Assembly: GCA_037127255.1 (NCBI GenBank)
Contig: JBANSL010000004.1
Location: 90,889,648 to 90,953,647 of the forward strand
Length of the DNA stretch: 64,000 nucleotides
Origin: Persicaria tinctoria
Taxonomy: Eukaryota; Streptophyta; Magnoliopsida; Caryophyllales; Polygonaceae
Direction of reading: 5' to 3'
Shown: positions 11,901-23,519 of the stretch, piece after piece
How the letters are laid out: each line of letters begins with the position of its first letter
How positions within the stretch are numbered: position 1 is the first letter of the stretch
Program-made: the position numbers and the translations under genes
The notes under the pieces: generated by a model
Database searches by the model: none
What the model saw: the letters and a program-made list of their open reading frames with translations, nothing else
Told to the model about the DNA's origin: nothing

Positions 11901-14900
11901 CCAAAAAGGATCTTGATAAGAAGCGAGAAGAAAAAAAGAAGCATGATGTGAAAATAGGAAAGCTTAAGAATGAATTATCAGAACATACTCGTAGGAAAGA
12001 GGCTTTGGAAGAAGAAGGCCAAGATATTGGAGGCAATATTCAGCTAGGTGACGGTCAACTACAGGAATATTACCGAATGTAAGGTTCTCTATCATGATTC
12101 ATTTACATTACGAATGCCCTTCAGTTTTAAATTTAATGCACCAAAGATGACTAATAAGACGTGTTAATGTTGTAGCAAGGAGGAGGCTGGGAGGAAAACT
12201 GTGAAACTAAAGGATGAAAAAGAAGTTTTGGATAGGCAACAACGTGCGGCAATCGAAGCCCAAAAGAACTTAGAAGAGAACTTTCTTCAGCTAAAGGGCC
12301 GTCTGGAAGAACTTAATTCAAGGCAGGAGGAATTGAAAGCAAGGGTTAAGAGAAGTCGAGATGCGTCAAAGAAGCATGTAGAAGAGATAAGGGTGTTAAA
12401 AAGGGAAAGAGATGAGATGAGAAGCAGACATCAGGAATTTAGGTTTGTGATCTCATGGTGTTCAGCCTTTTCAAATTATTACCTATTCTACTGTATGGTC
12501 ATATGCTTATGACCATTCCACTTTCTACTTATTTGGTTCTGCTAGATGTTACATTGATTGTATCAAATCTCTTGTTGTGTTTTCCCCTCTTTTTTTGTTT
12601 CACCTTATACAGCAATACCTATGAAAGTTTGAAACTCCAAATTGATGAATGGGAAGATAAATTGCGCCAGTTGAAGGCTGATAGACATGATACTGAGAGG
12701 GATGCTAGAATGTCACAAACAGTTGATGCTCTTAAGCGCTTGTTTCGTGGAGTTCATGGTCGAATGACTGAACTGTGCCGGCCAACACAGAAGAAATATA
12801 ATTTGGCTGTAACAGTTGCTATGGGCAAATTTATGGATGCCGTTGTTGTTGAAGATGAAGCTACTGGAAAAGAGTGCATTAAGGTATTAATATTTTTTCC
12901 TTACCCCCTTTTTGTCCAAGTAACATACAGCTATGTGGATGGTAGTTGACCTCTATGGATCTTTGCTGGTTCATTTTTGCTTGTTTGTATGTCATTCCAA
13001 TGCGAGACATACCCTACTGTAGAGTTTGTTATTTTCAGTATATATATATATTTAAACTATGCCATCACATTTCATTTATTGTTTCAGTATCTGAAAGAGC
13101 AGAGGCTTCCTCCACAAACATTCATACCTATCCAGTCAATTCGAGTGAAGCCAATTGTTGAGAGGTTGCGTACCTTAGGTGGTACATCAAAGTTGGTATA
13201 CGATGTTATACAATATCCTTTTTCTGTAGAGCTTTTCTGAACTTTCTTAAACATGGGAAAAATTTATTGTACAGTCTTATGCTTTTATAAGTAATCTAAC
13301 TTTTTGCTAAGGAAATAATTTGACAGATGAATTTCATAGATATTCTGTCTATACCAAATTAAGTGTTTTTTTTAAAAAAAATTATTTTGCTGAATGTTGC
13401 AATCTTTAATTGATAGTTTGTCTGGGTTAGTAGTATCATCTGCACCGGTGGATAAAAATGTGTCACTTAAGTTTGCACTTTGCGCTCAATGCTTCATGCT
13501 ATTTTTTTACTGATATGCCCAAGTCTTGTTAAAGATTGCAAAGCATAACAGCATTTGCATAAATATATGCCCTGTTTATAGTTTGAAGTGGATTGGATCA
13601 ACGTGACAATAAAAATAAGATCTTTAGCCTTTTATTGATGTTTTTGAACTTTTGTTCCCTGTATTGAGAATGTTTATCCCAGGGAAAAAATATTTTTTTT
13701 ATTGATGACTAATGATTGGTAAATGAATGAGAGGTTCAGCATCTGTTTTCTTGACTGCCACAAGTTTGATCCAGTGTTAGAAAAAGCTGTCCTCTTTGCT
13801 GTGGGGAATACTTTAGTGTGTGACCATCTTGATGAAGCCAAGACTCTTAGCTGGACAGGGGAAAGATCCAAAGGTATAACCATATATCCATCACAATGAT
13901 GTCCTTAATACTCTTGGTAGTGTCAGAAGTTAACTTGTGTCCATGCACCTTGTTTTAGTTGTAACAATTGATGGAATCTTACTTTCAAAGTCTGGGACAA
14001 TGACTGGTGGTACTACTGGTGGGATGGAAGCAAGGTCAAACAAATGGGATGATAAGAAGATAGAAGGTTTGCGTAATTAGCTTTGCATTTTTTACTTTAG
14101 TTTTGTACTCATGTTAACTCTTGATATCCTCTACTTTAGGTTACAAGAAAAAGAAGGAACAACTTGAGGCACAACTTGAATCACTTGGATCACCTAGGGA
14201 AATGCATGTCAAAGAGTCAGAGCTAGCTGGGAAAGTTAGTGGTCTTGAAAAGAAGTTGAGCTATGCAGAGATAGAAGAGGTAACTGTAATTGAATCTTCA
14301 TTCTATTTCATGCATATATAATAATTATATATAGCTCTTTCCTGGTCAGCTAATTGTTAATTTCTGTTTAATTTTCTTGTATGAATTTTTGTTTATGGAT
14401 ATGTCTCAAGTGGCAGTTCAGTCAAACTGCCCGCTGTTACGCGTTTTGGGCCAGTAATAAATCACGTGACATGAATGGCCAAGGCCTAAACTTTTCTCCT
14501 TCAATGATTTGAAATGACTCTTAATCTCTTAACTCTAGCACAAAATTTCATAGTATTTATATTTCTACTGAATTCTGCATGCTTATCTTAAATGAATAAT
14601 CAGAGCATAGTTTTGTACCATGTCTTGCACTGCAATGCTTTCTCATGACATACTTCTCTCCATTTGCAGAAAAACATAAATGAAAAGCTCTCAAAGTTGG
14701 AAATGGAAAAGAAGAATATTGAAGAACAAATTCGTCGGATTGAGCCTGAACGGAGGGAGGTATTAATGTTTTTTTTATTGTAGGTTCAAGTGAACATGCA
14801 GCATCATTTATTCTGCAGTATAAACTTAACTCTTAACTGACTTATAGAATTCCAATCACATTTCAGTTACGTAATGCCATTGAGAAGAGAGCTGATGAAA

Positions 14901-17331
14901 TCAGAAAGCTTGATGAAAGGATAAATGAGATTGTGGATCGTATCTACAAGGAGTTTAGTGAGTCTGTGGGAGTTGAGAACATGCGAGCATATGAAGAAAC
15001 ACAGTTGACAGCTGCACAAGAAATGGCTGACAGAAGGGTTGCCTTGAGTAACCAGATCTCAAAGCTTAAATACCAGTACGTATATCTTGCTGCACAGCGA
15101 GTTTCTTTTCCTTGTTAATTGTTATTCTACTTGCCAGTTTATACTGTTTTTATTTTTGTTACAATGTCCTTTTTTTGCTTAATGTTGGCAGGTTGGAGTA
15201 TGAGCAAAGACAGGATATAGAATCACAAATCACAAATCTACAATCTTCTATTTCTGACTTAGAAATCGCTTTGAAAAAGGCTAAGGAGAGGGAGGAAGAA
15301 GTCAAATTGCAGATGGAGAATATCACCATTGAGATTGATAAACTGAAAGAAGTGATGGATGGTATGTTTTCCCCCCTACCCTCACACAACACACATTTTG
15401 CAGAAAACTCAAGTGAGGACTTTTTCTAATGGTTGGCAAATTTCCCCTTAAATGACATTCTCATATCATAGACTGGAAGATTAAGATGGAAGAGTGTGAG
15501 AAGGAAATCCAGGAGCAGAATAAGAAGAATTCTAGTACTACAACTAGTCTCACTAAACTAAATCGTCAAATAGGTCTCAAGGTTGGTCAAGTTAATTTAA
15601 TCCTCAACAGCTCGGTGTTGGTAAGAAAATATTATACTGATGCTTGCTCTCTTCTTATTAAAGGAAGCCCAAGTTGAGAATCTAACTTCAAGGAAGGAAG
15701 AGATAAGGGAGAAGTGTGAGTTAGAAAACATAGAGCTTCCAGTGATCTCGGACCCAATGGAGATTGATTCTTCTACTTCAGGCCCGGCATATGATTTTAG
15801 TGAGCTAGATGGATCTCTTCAAAGAGATATGAGGTCTTCTGAGAGGGACAAACATGAGGCTGAGTTCAAACACAAAATAGATGCATTGGTTGCAGATATT
15901 GAGAGAACAGCTCCCAACCTCAAAGCCCTTGACCAGTATGAGGCCCTGAAAGAAAAGGAAAGACTCATAACTGTGGAGTGCAATGAAGCTAGTAAAAAGG
16001 AGAAGGAGATTGCTGATAAGTTCAATTCTGTCAGGGACCTAAGGTACTGGTTTTCTCTAATTTTTGTCTTCCGTTACATTTGGTTTAATTTGATTCCTGA
16101 GGATCACCGTTTTATTCTTGACGATGTCTCAGAATGCTAAGTCTGACCTGAATACCGGCTTACGACGTATACATTTCTCTATTTTGCTTTTTTTTTTTTA
16201 CAAAAAAAAATCATAGCAATTAGTTAATTTGTTCCCATTTCCATGTGTGCAGGTACAATAAGTTTATGGATGCATTCAAGCACATCTCAGAAAATATAGA
16301 CAGGATCTACAAACAGCTAACAAAAAGTAGCATGCACCCACTGGGTGGGACTGCATATTTGAATTTGGAGAATGAGGATGATCCTTTCTTGCATGGCATT
16401 AAGTACACAGCTATGCCTCCAACGAAGCGGTATCGTGAAATGGAGCAGCTTTCTGGCGGTGAAAAAACTGTTGCTGCACTTGCATTACTGTTCGCTATAC
16501 ATAGGTATGTACTGCAACTTCAATAGGTTCTCTGGTGGTGAAGTTTTAGTGGAACTTGGAATAATATCCAGATGGAAGCTTTTCATGAATAAGTTGTGTT
16601 CAATTCCATATTGTCCTATGAATGATGCATGTTTGATCCACTTATAAATAATTTAAGATGCACAGTTTGGAGTTTTACGTTCTGTGGGGAATTATCGCTA
16701 ATCAGAATTTATATCTTGTGTTTGCTGCACTGTAGAGTCTAGAGACTAACTGATTATCACTCCCTATTGCACTCCTTTGTATGCAGCTTCAAGCCATCAC
16801 CATTTTTCATATTGGACGAAGTGGATGCTGCGCTGGACAATCTTAATGTCGCAAAAGTAGCTGGATTTATTCGTTCAAAATCGTGCCATGCATCTCAGAG
16901 TAATCAGGACCCTGTCGTTGGCAACGGATTTCAAAGCATTGTGATCTCCCTGAAGGATAGCTTTTATGACAAGGCTGAAGCCTTGGTTGGGGTTTACAGG
17001 GATGCTGAGAGAAGGTTAGTGGCATTTTCTCTTCGTTTCCCTGATATCCCTAAATGTCGAAGTGTCTCCACCTCCCTTCTGATGAAAAATGAAACAAAAG
17101 AAATAAACACACTTTTTTCTTGGCGGAGTTCAAAGTGTCTTTTGGTTCTAGCTATGCTCAAGCATCTCAGGTTTTTCGATTCAGGACTTTCTAGCCTCAT
17201 GATCTCGATGCCCTGGTCCTCCAATCATCTGTATGCATTACACCTTTTCCGAAATGTGCTAACAACTTGTGTTCTTTTGCAGCTGCTCGAGAACATTGAC
17301 CTACGACCTAACCAAACACCCCGAGTCCTGA
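8939..17331 (+). CDS. SMC1: SMC1, structural maintenance of chromosomes protein 1 (cohesin subunit)
   Basis: SMC1 pairs with SMC3 to form the cohesin ring that holds sister chromatids together in the nucleus. Exons are 8939-9373, 9921-10157, 10538-10771, 11840-12078, 12176-12442, 12613-12883, 13088-13212, 13764-13873, 13959-14066, 14140-14279, 14670-14759, 14867-15075, 15192-15361, 15472-15581, 15664-16043, 16253-16504, 16787-17014 and 17283-17331. They total 3654 nt, giving 1217 aa, about the length of plant SMC1. The N-terminus carries the Walker A motif GPNGSGKS (exon 1); coiled coils flank the hinge (exons 7-9, with [10 protein letters not shown]); exon 16 holds the ABC signature LSGGEKT; exon 17 holds Walker [13 protein letters not shown]. 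The ATG precedes [20 protein letters not shown], as expected of the family. All introns are GT-AG except intron 7. Pieces of this gene recur downstream. Confidence 0.97.
13213..13763 (+). other. SMC1 intron 7, U12-type with AT-AA ends
   Basis: The donor is ATATCCTT, the exact U12-type consensus. Near the acceptor, TTTCTTGAC (about 13748-13756) differs by one base from the U12 branch-site consensus TTCCTTRAC, and its branch A lies about ten bases from the splice point. Reading frame requires exon 7 to end ATACA and exon 8 to start GTTTGATCC, giving DVIQ-FDP, a conserved SMC1 junction. The intron then begins AT and ends AA. Neither the nearby AC (GCCAC) nor AG (CACAAG) end keeps the frame with this donor. 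Confidence 0.75.
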
Positions 17332-17780
17332 AATACCTGTCATGGATATCCCTGTGCATATGTTTGTAGGCAGAAAGGTAGCCACGGGTCCTATAATGCG
17401 ACGCGAGGGACGTTGTATAGGTAAACTGTTGCGTCGTGGTTTGTTTGTAGCAGTAGGACTTTCTGTTTCTGTAGGTTCTTAAAGCTTGTCCAGTTCATGC
17501 CAGACAACTCTGTGTTTAACACATTAGAGAACACCTTATGAACACTTAAATATCAGTAATTTCATTTTGCTTACGTCTGTATCTGTTGGAGGTTTGGAAT
17601 CTCCCTCTATTCTCTGTTTGCTTAGATTTGCACTTTGTAAGTAATGCTAATGCCAAAAGTGACATGCGCGGATTCGCCTCAAGCCTGCGTTCCTGTGTGC
17701 GCGGTTGTGCACTTTCAGCACAAGCTTGGTCTTTGCTTATTTAAGTTATTTTGCAGGCGGAATTTGACTTCCCTTACTCT
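17332..17780 (+). other. SMC1 3' untranslated region and flank
   Basis: This non-coding sequence follows the SMC1 stop codon. It is duplicated almost unchanged after the second copy (about 22720-23175), and a version with an internal deletion follows the third copy (33190-33273). No single clear polyadenylation signal stands out. Confidence 0.5.
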
Positions 17781-18387
17781 GAAGCGGTAAATATACATAA
17801 TACATATTAGAAACTCACCCCTGTTCATAACCTATCTCATGCATCCTCTCCCACAGTCAACTTTTCAAGATTTCCTGCTTGCTTAGTGGTGCTCTCATTG
17901 GTCACTCTTTCGAACATGGAATCATCCAAGCATTGGTTGATGAGAGTGAGCTTGATCCTTCTTTCGGGTCTTTTGAAGATGGGGATCAACCTAACTTTAT
18001 CTTGAGGCATCTCATGTAAAACCTCTTTCAACAATTTCCCATACATATTGGGAATAAAAAAGTGCTTTTATGCATAGACACTAATTCTTATAATTTTTTT
18101 TTTTTTGAGACGAGAAAATTGACAAGGAAAAATTGATTTAGGCGGTATAAGTGGGGTTTGAGACCAATTTGATGGAATTTGAGGAGGAAATAATATAGGA
18201 AAATACAATTTGGAAAAGACAATTTGTGTGTTTTCACACTTGCTCCTTTATGCTTACAAAGGTCTATTCAAAATACTTTAAACATAAGTCATATGGCTTA
18301 AAGAGCTAAATGGCATAACACATTCCTCATGGATTCCCTTGGAACAAGCAAGGTAATATGCACGTAACTTCAATATTAAATTAAGTT

Positions 18388-18960
18388 TCAATACAAGAAG
18401 GCAGTCCCAATAATAGCAGGCGCCAAACAAATAGCGAGAATGAATGCTTCGAGTGCATGGTTAAATGCAAGCGCATATATACCAGCTGTGAACGCCACTA
18501 AGGTAGCAAGAAGGGAAGCCTTTATGCACCCGACACCGTCAGTAGCCACCTCCTTCAAGCTTCTCTTGCGACTACCACTTCCAAATGTGTAAGTGAATAA
18601 GGCGGCCATGCCCATCAGCATTGCTACCACATCGAAAACAAGGAACAGTCTAACCGCAACCTGCTTTATTCGCAGGACCTGGCCAGTGGTTTGATCATAT
18701 CCACCTGGAACTGTGAACGCTGCTGCAAAGGTGAGTGTTACGAGTAGAGTTGCGGTCAACGACATGTTGTTTACAAATTGTTTCAACTCCTCCTCCGTCA
18801 TTCCCTCAATGTAACTAGTTCCATCATCAAAGAAAGTCTCGATCTTTTACGGATTCAGTGTAGAATTTTGACGAAATATGGCTTGTCCAAGCTCCAATAC
18901 GGGTAGCAATTCGTTCTATCACCATGTCATTGGGATCTCTAAAGTAACTATAGAGTCTCA
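18388..18960 (-). pseudogene. ACD6-like ankyrin protein, PGG-domain exon only (copy A)
   Basis: A minus-strand frame of 137 codons (18801-18388) encodes a PGG domain: FAAAFTVPGGYDQTTGQV, followed by several hydrophobic segments (FLVFDVVAMLMGMAALF, LLATLVAFTAGIYALAF, AFILAICLAPAII). In ACD6-like proteins such helices anchor cytosolic ankyrin repeats in a membrane and act in defence signalling. The exon start (YSYFRDPND near 18950) is separated from this frame by about 65 inserted bases and a stop. No ankyrin exons follow to the right, where LINE and SINE debris begins. This is a truncated duplicate. Confidence 0.75.
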
Positions 18961-19309
18961 ACTGTCATTTAAGGTAAATGATTTATTGGTCAGTCTCATT
19001 TATGAATAAAATATTCCCAATTTATGAATAAAAATAGCATGTTGTAAATAAATATAAGTTGTATTAACAAGTACAACACACAACTTTCATAGTTTTGCGA
19101 GAATAAGAACTAGAATAAGAGGGGGCCGGGAGAGGTTTATAGTTGGATTACCCCCAAACCCTCAGTAAGTGGGAGGACTGGAGTGTTCTATAACATGCAA
19201 CAAAGACGAAAAAGTAAGTGAAAATATTATTGGGGGCAAATAGTGGAAAGAAAAACTAGAGGCTACACTGCCACAACTCATAGATTTGGAAACTCACATT
19301 TATAATGAG

Positions 19310-19475
19310 ATGCTTGACGACACCTCATGGATTTGGAAACTCAATGTCCTACCAAAAATAAAAAACTTCTTCTGAAAGCTGAGTTAATCTAGGTTGCCTA
19401 CACAGGCACGTTTGGCCAGCCGAGGCATCCCGGTGCCTAGTCCTACTACATGTAATCTGTGTAACAACAGAATAG
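19310..19475 (+). mobile_element. LINE fragment (zf-RVT region)
   Basis: Translation gives SWIWKLNVLPKIKNFF, a stop, then RLPTQARLASRGIPVPSPTT and CNLCNN. This is the zinc-binding region found after reverse transcriptase in plant L1-type LINEs; compare KVDTLPKIKNFLWKIAQNGL in the element at 43291-44570. It is short and broken, and runs into a tRNA-like repeat. The preceding 19000-19310 holds nothing recognisable. Confidence 0.65.
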
Positions 19476-19690
19476 AAGATGACTTAACCATTCCGGAATG
19501 GCTCACCGGAAAAGACTTGTGGGTAGTATCCATCGGTCCCCGGTTCGAACCCCGAAATGACCGCTCTTTATTTACCTATTCAAGGAATAGAAGATGACTT
19601 AACCATTCCGGAATGGCTCACAGGAAATGACTTGTGGGGAGTACCCATAAGTCCCCGGTTCGAACCCCGAAATGACCCCTCTTTATTTAC
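19476..19690 (+). repeat. Two tandem copies of a tRNA-like SINE
   Basis: Two copies of about 105 bp stand head to tail. Each begins AGAAGATGACTTAACCATT, carries TGGCTCACCGG or TGGCTCACAGG (A-box-like) and GGTTCGAACCCC (a clear pol III B box), and ends CTCTTTATTTACC. A third copy lies inverted at 40695-40790. The 3' end (TTTACCTATTCAAG) resembles the tail of the LINE at 43291-44570. Confidence 0.6.
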
Positions 19691-19894
19691 CAATTGCATT
19701 AAACACCTTACTTGCATACTCAAGGGAAATAAAGCACAGCCTGGGTTGGAAATACTATGAGCATAGAAAAGAAGCAGAAAGTAGCTTTTAATACGACGGT
19801 TTACATGGTATTTTCGTAACCAAGTAATTTTCAGATAAGAAGATGTACCCACGCAGTGGCGGCCGTAGGACTCTTTGAAAGATGTGGTCGCATC

Positions 19895-20127
19895 CAGGGG
19901 CGGAGCCATGAAAAATCCGAGGGGGGCTCACCTATATTTTTTTTACGTTTTTCCCCGACCCAGGGGGGCTCAAGCCACCTCATGCCCCCCCTCTGGTCGC
20001 ATCATCAATTCATTAACAAAATAACTTTTAATCACTAGTACAATATAGGGGGTCGAGGGTGGAGCACGGTAAGTTGTGTACGGTTTTTGACAAGGGTGCT
20101 TATTTTTTTTTATAAGAATGATTTTGT
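19895..20127. other. Intergenic with a GGGGCGGAGCC-type repeat
   Basis: CAGGGGCGGAGCCATGAAAAATCCGAGGGG near 19896, with a second GGGGGGCTCA block near 19965, resembles a common dispersed plant repeat. No coding sequence is supported. Confidence 0.35.
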
Positions 20128-20580
20128 ATTTAAAGTGTGTTCCTAAAACCAAATTCAACTAAAAGAAACACTCTTTTCTTTAAAACCGTTCTTGTTTATT
20201 TTTTCAAAAATATTTAACCCAGTTTACGTGAAAAGTGTGCTTAAAAAAATGAGCATGGTTTGGTTTTCAAAGTGTATTCCCAAAACTAAATTTAACTAAA
20301 AGCAACACGTTTTTCTTTAAAACCGTTCTCATTTATTTTTTTAAAAAATATTTAACCTAGTTTACGAGAGAAGAATGCTTAAAAATTTTAAAATGAACAC
20401 GGTTTAATTTGCAAAGTGGGTTTCCAAAACCAAATTAAACTAAAAACAATACACTTTTCTTAAAACGGTTCTCATTGTTTTTTTTTTAAAAGTATTTAAC
20501 ACGGTTTACAATAAAAGTGTGCTTAAAAAAATTAAAATGAAAACGGATTTATTAAAAAAGTGTGTTCTTCAAAACCTCAC
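20128..20580. repeat. Tandem repeat with a unit of about 140 bp
   Basis: A degenerate unit recurs about 3.2 times. The anchor AAAGTGTGTTCC or a close variant occurs at 20132, 20269, 20413 and 20557, so periods are 137, 144 and 144. Each unit continues AAAACCAAATT, AACTAAAA, TTTAAAACCGTTCT and AATATTTAACC. It resembles a young satellite array or internal repeats of a larger transposon. Confidence 0.85.
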
Positions 20581-20771
20581 CCAGTCACCCTACCTAAATT
20601 CTCTCGGATAGGTGAAACCTATCCAAATTCTTGCCTAATAAAAAAAAGAGGGAGGGAGAGATCAAAGAAGAACTCAATCCAATTTGTTTGGATAATGATT
20701 TGCAAGATTTTACTAGATAAAACTTGAAGTTAAATAGATTTTTTTTTTTTTGCTATTATATTAAAATAGGG

Positions 20772-20947
20772 AATCAAATCCTCTGTCCCTCCTCCTTGTC
20801 CCCTTCCCCCGTCCCCCTCTCACAAATACGTATTTAAAAATAAAAATAAATTAAATTAAAAACTAAAAACAAAAATAAATAAAAAAAGAGAAATATGTGA
20901 AGAGGGACAGGAAGAAGGGACAAGAACCGGGGACAAAGGATTTGATT
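20772..20947. mobile_element. MITE with terminal inverted repeats
   Basis: The left end AATCAAATCCTCTGTCCC and the right end, read in reverse as AATCAAATCCTTTGTCCC, form an 18-bp inverted repeat with one mismatch, about 175 bp apart. The interior is AT-rich and non-coding. The target duplication is not clear, so the superfamily is not assigned. Confidence 0.6.
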
Positions 20948-21195
20948 AGTATATATTATCAAATGTTTAATTGTTGGATTTTAAACTAATAAATATATAC
21001 GAGTTAAAAATATAATAGTATATATATATGTGTATGATGTATGTACGTACTTTAAATAAGGATTGTACACTTATGGAGTTATGGTGTGTGCTAAGTGATG
21101 GTGTGTGCTAAGTGATGAAGATTTTTAATAAATAAATTAAAAAATAAAATGTTACTAAAACTTTTTGGCACAAATGTGTATTATATATCTATTAA

Positions 21196-22010
21196 CTAGT
21201 GCAGATCCCGTCCCATGCACGGGAAATGTATTAATCTAAATATAAATTATTTTTTCCTCCAAAAAATAATATAAATATAAATAAAATTAGTTCGATAGGT
21301 TATATATAATTTAAATATCTTTTAATTAGATTCTCTCAAAATATAAATAAAATTCACAATTATAAGGTATTACGTAAAAGTTTTTTTTTTATCTAATCTA
21401 TGGTTAATTAAATCTCATGTAATTTAATTAGATAGTTGATTTTTAAAAATATTTTAATATTCTTTTTTATTAAATATGTAGTACATATTTATTACATTAG
21501 TTTACTAAAATACCTATGTACGGATGGATTGTGGCTACATATATAGCTATATAATATTTTAATTATTTATTTTGGCCTCAAAAAATAATATAGATAGATA
21601 TAAAATAACAATTATTAAATGATTGATTTTGATATAAATAATTATTTCCACCAAAAAATAATCTAAATATAAATAAAATAGCACCTATCAAATATTACAT
21701 ATTTATCTATTAATATTTTTGGTAAGTATGACTATGAAAATTAGTTTTATTAATTATTTTTATTATTACTACTACTATGTTTAATTATATTGATATAGTT
21801 TTTTCATTATATAATATTTACTCTTTTATAAGATATTCCATCTATCCAATTATATGTGTTAATGGTAAAATAAAATAATTATTTTTATTAGATTTCCTTT
21901 TTGACGGGAGAAACCTTTGCGAGACGCACTCTCGCGCCGCCACGTAGGCAGATTCACTCACGTGCCGCCACACAGGCCCCAATGCATCGGTTTTAGTATA
22001 TGTATATAGA
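21196..22010 (-). mobile_element. Non-autonomous Helitron
   Basis: On the minus strand the element starts TCTATATACATATACTAAAA after an A (right end at 22010). It ends with a GC hairpin (CCCGTGCATGGGACGGG), seven bases, then CTAG before a T (left end at 21196). The A-TC...CTRR-T layout fits Helitron insertion between A and T without target duplication. It carries no Rep/helicase frame, so it would depend on another element. It lies just left of segmental copy B. Confidence 0.55.
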
Positions 22011-22216
22011 TTAGTTTTATAAAATAAGAGAACATATACACTTGACCAAAACAAACACGTGTCTATATTATTCTAATAAAGAATGAAATAATCAAATGTA
22101 AAATTTATATTATTTTACATTAATTTAAAGATAATTAATATAATACAATAAAATTTATTTAAAAATGGCACAATTGTAGGTAATAAAACTAGTATAATAC
22201 TAAAACAGAGATCTCC

Positions 22217-22719
22217 ATGCGTTGGACAATCTTAATGTTGCAAAAGTAGCTGGATTTATTCGTTCAAAATCGTGCCATGCATCTCAAAGTAATCAGGACC
22301 CTGTCGTTGGGAACGGATTTCAAAGCATTGTGATCTCCCTGAAGGATAGCTTTTATGACAAGGCCGAAGCCTTGGTTGGGGTTTACAGGGATGCCGAGAG
22401 AAGGTTAGTCACATTTTCTCTTTGTTTCCCTGATATCCCTAAATGTCGAAGTGTCTCCACCTCCCTTCTGATGAAAAATGAAACAAAAGAAATAAACACA
22501 CGTTTTCTTGACGGAGTGCAAAGTGTCTTTCGGTTCTAGCTATGCTTAAGCGCCTCAGGTTTTTTCGATTCAGGACTTTCTAACCTCATGATCTCGATGC
22601 CTGGTCCTCCCATCATCTGTATGCATTACACCTTTTCGGAAATGTGCTAACAACTTGTGTTCTTTTGCAGCTGCTCGAGAACATTGACCTACGACCTAAC
22701 CAAACACCCCGAGTCCTGA
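22217..22719 (+). pseudogene. SMC1 3'-end duplicate (part of exon 17, last intron, last exon)
   Basis: Exon 17 is copied from [12 protein letters not shown] onward (to 22403), followed by the last intron and exon 18 (22671-22719, ending HPES and stop). Splice signals remain, but the ATPase head is cut off after Walker B, so no SMC protein can be made. The coding part is still largely open, suggesting the duplication is fairly recent. Confidence 0.92.
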
Positions 22720-23519
22720 AATACCTTTCCTGGATATCGCTGTGCATATTTTCGTAGGCAGAAAGGTAACCACGAGTCCTATAATGCGATGCGAGGGACG
22801 TTGTATAGGTAAACTGTTGCGTCGTGGTTTGTTTGTAGCAGTAGGACTTTCTGTTTCTGTAGGTTCTTAAAACTTGTCCAGTTCATGCCAGACAACTCCG
22901 TGTTTAACACATTAGAGAACACCTTATGACCACTTAAATATCAGTAATTTCATTTTGCTTACGTCGGTATCAATTGGAGGTTTAGAATTTCCCTCTATTC
23001 ACTATTTGCTTAGATGTGCCCTTTGTAAGTGATGCTAATGCCAAAAGTGACATGCACGGATGCCCCTCAAGCCCGCGCTCCTGTGTGCGCGGTTGTGCAC
23101 TTTCAGCACAAGCTTGGTCTTTGCTTGTTTAAGTTATTTTGCAGGCGGAATTTGCCTTCCCTTACTCTGAAGCGGTAAATATATAGACAATGTAACATCA
23201 CATACAAAGGGTCTCGTGTAGTGAATTCCACCAACAATGCATGCGGAATTTGTTCATATTCTATCTCATGCTTCCTCTCCTACAGTCTGTAATGATCTCA
23301 ACAATTTCCTACATATCTTTGGTATAAAAAAAGTGCTTATTATGCGTAGACACTAATTCTTGTAATTTTTTTTTTGAGACGAGAAAATTGACAAGGATGG
23401 GATTTGAGACCAATTTGATGGGATTTGAGGAAGAAATAATATAGGAAAAGACAATTTTGAAGAGGAAATCTAACTCTTATTCAATTGTGCTTTCACTCTT
23501 GATCCTTTATGCTTACAAA

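Larger units (their letters stand above)
16826..18999. repeat. Segmental duplication, copy A
   Basis: From within SMC1 exon 17, through its last intron, last exon and 3' flank, to the ankyrin gene's PGG exon, this block is closely similar to 22217-24678. Copy A is attached to the intact SMC1. It lacks the hAT-like insertion of copy B and carries about 65 extra bases in the PGG exon near 18845-18912. The homology ends at ATTTATTGGTCAGTCT near 18996. Confidence 0.9.

Noticed and set aside
16372..16647. Alternative-frame reading across SMC1 exon 16
   Set aside because: It is a shadow of the exon encoding LSGGEKT.
17837..18046. 69-codon minus-strand frame beyond the SMC1 3' end
   Set aside because: It matches no family, and the duplicated copy at about 23260-23330 does not keep the frame.
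19500..19550. tRNA gene suggested by GGTTCGAACCCC
   Set aside because: A B box is present but no full cloverleaf or discriminator stem could be drawn, and the unit is repeated three times; a tRNA-derived SINE fits better.
20128..20580. CRISPR-like array
   Set aside because: The repeats are long, degenerate and have no spacer structure, and the DNA is plant nuclear.
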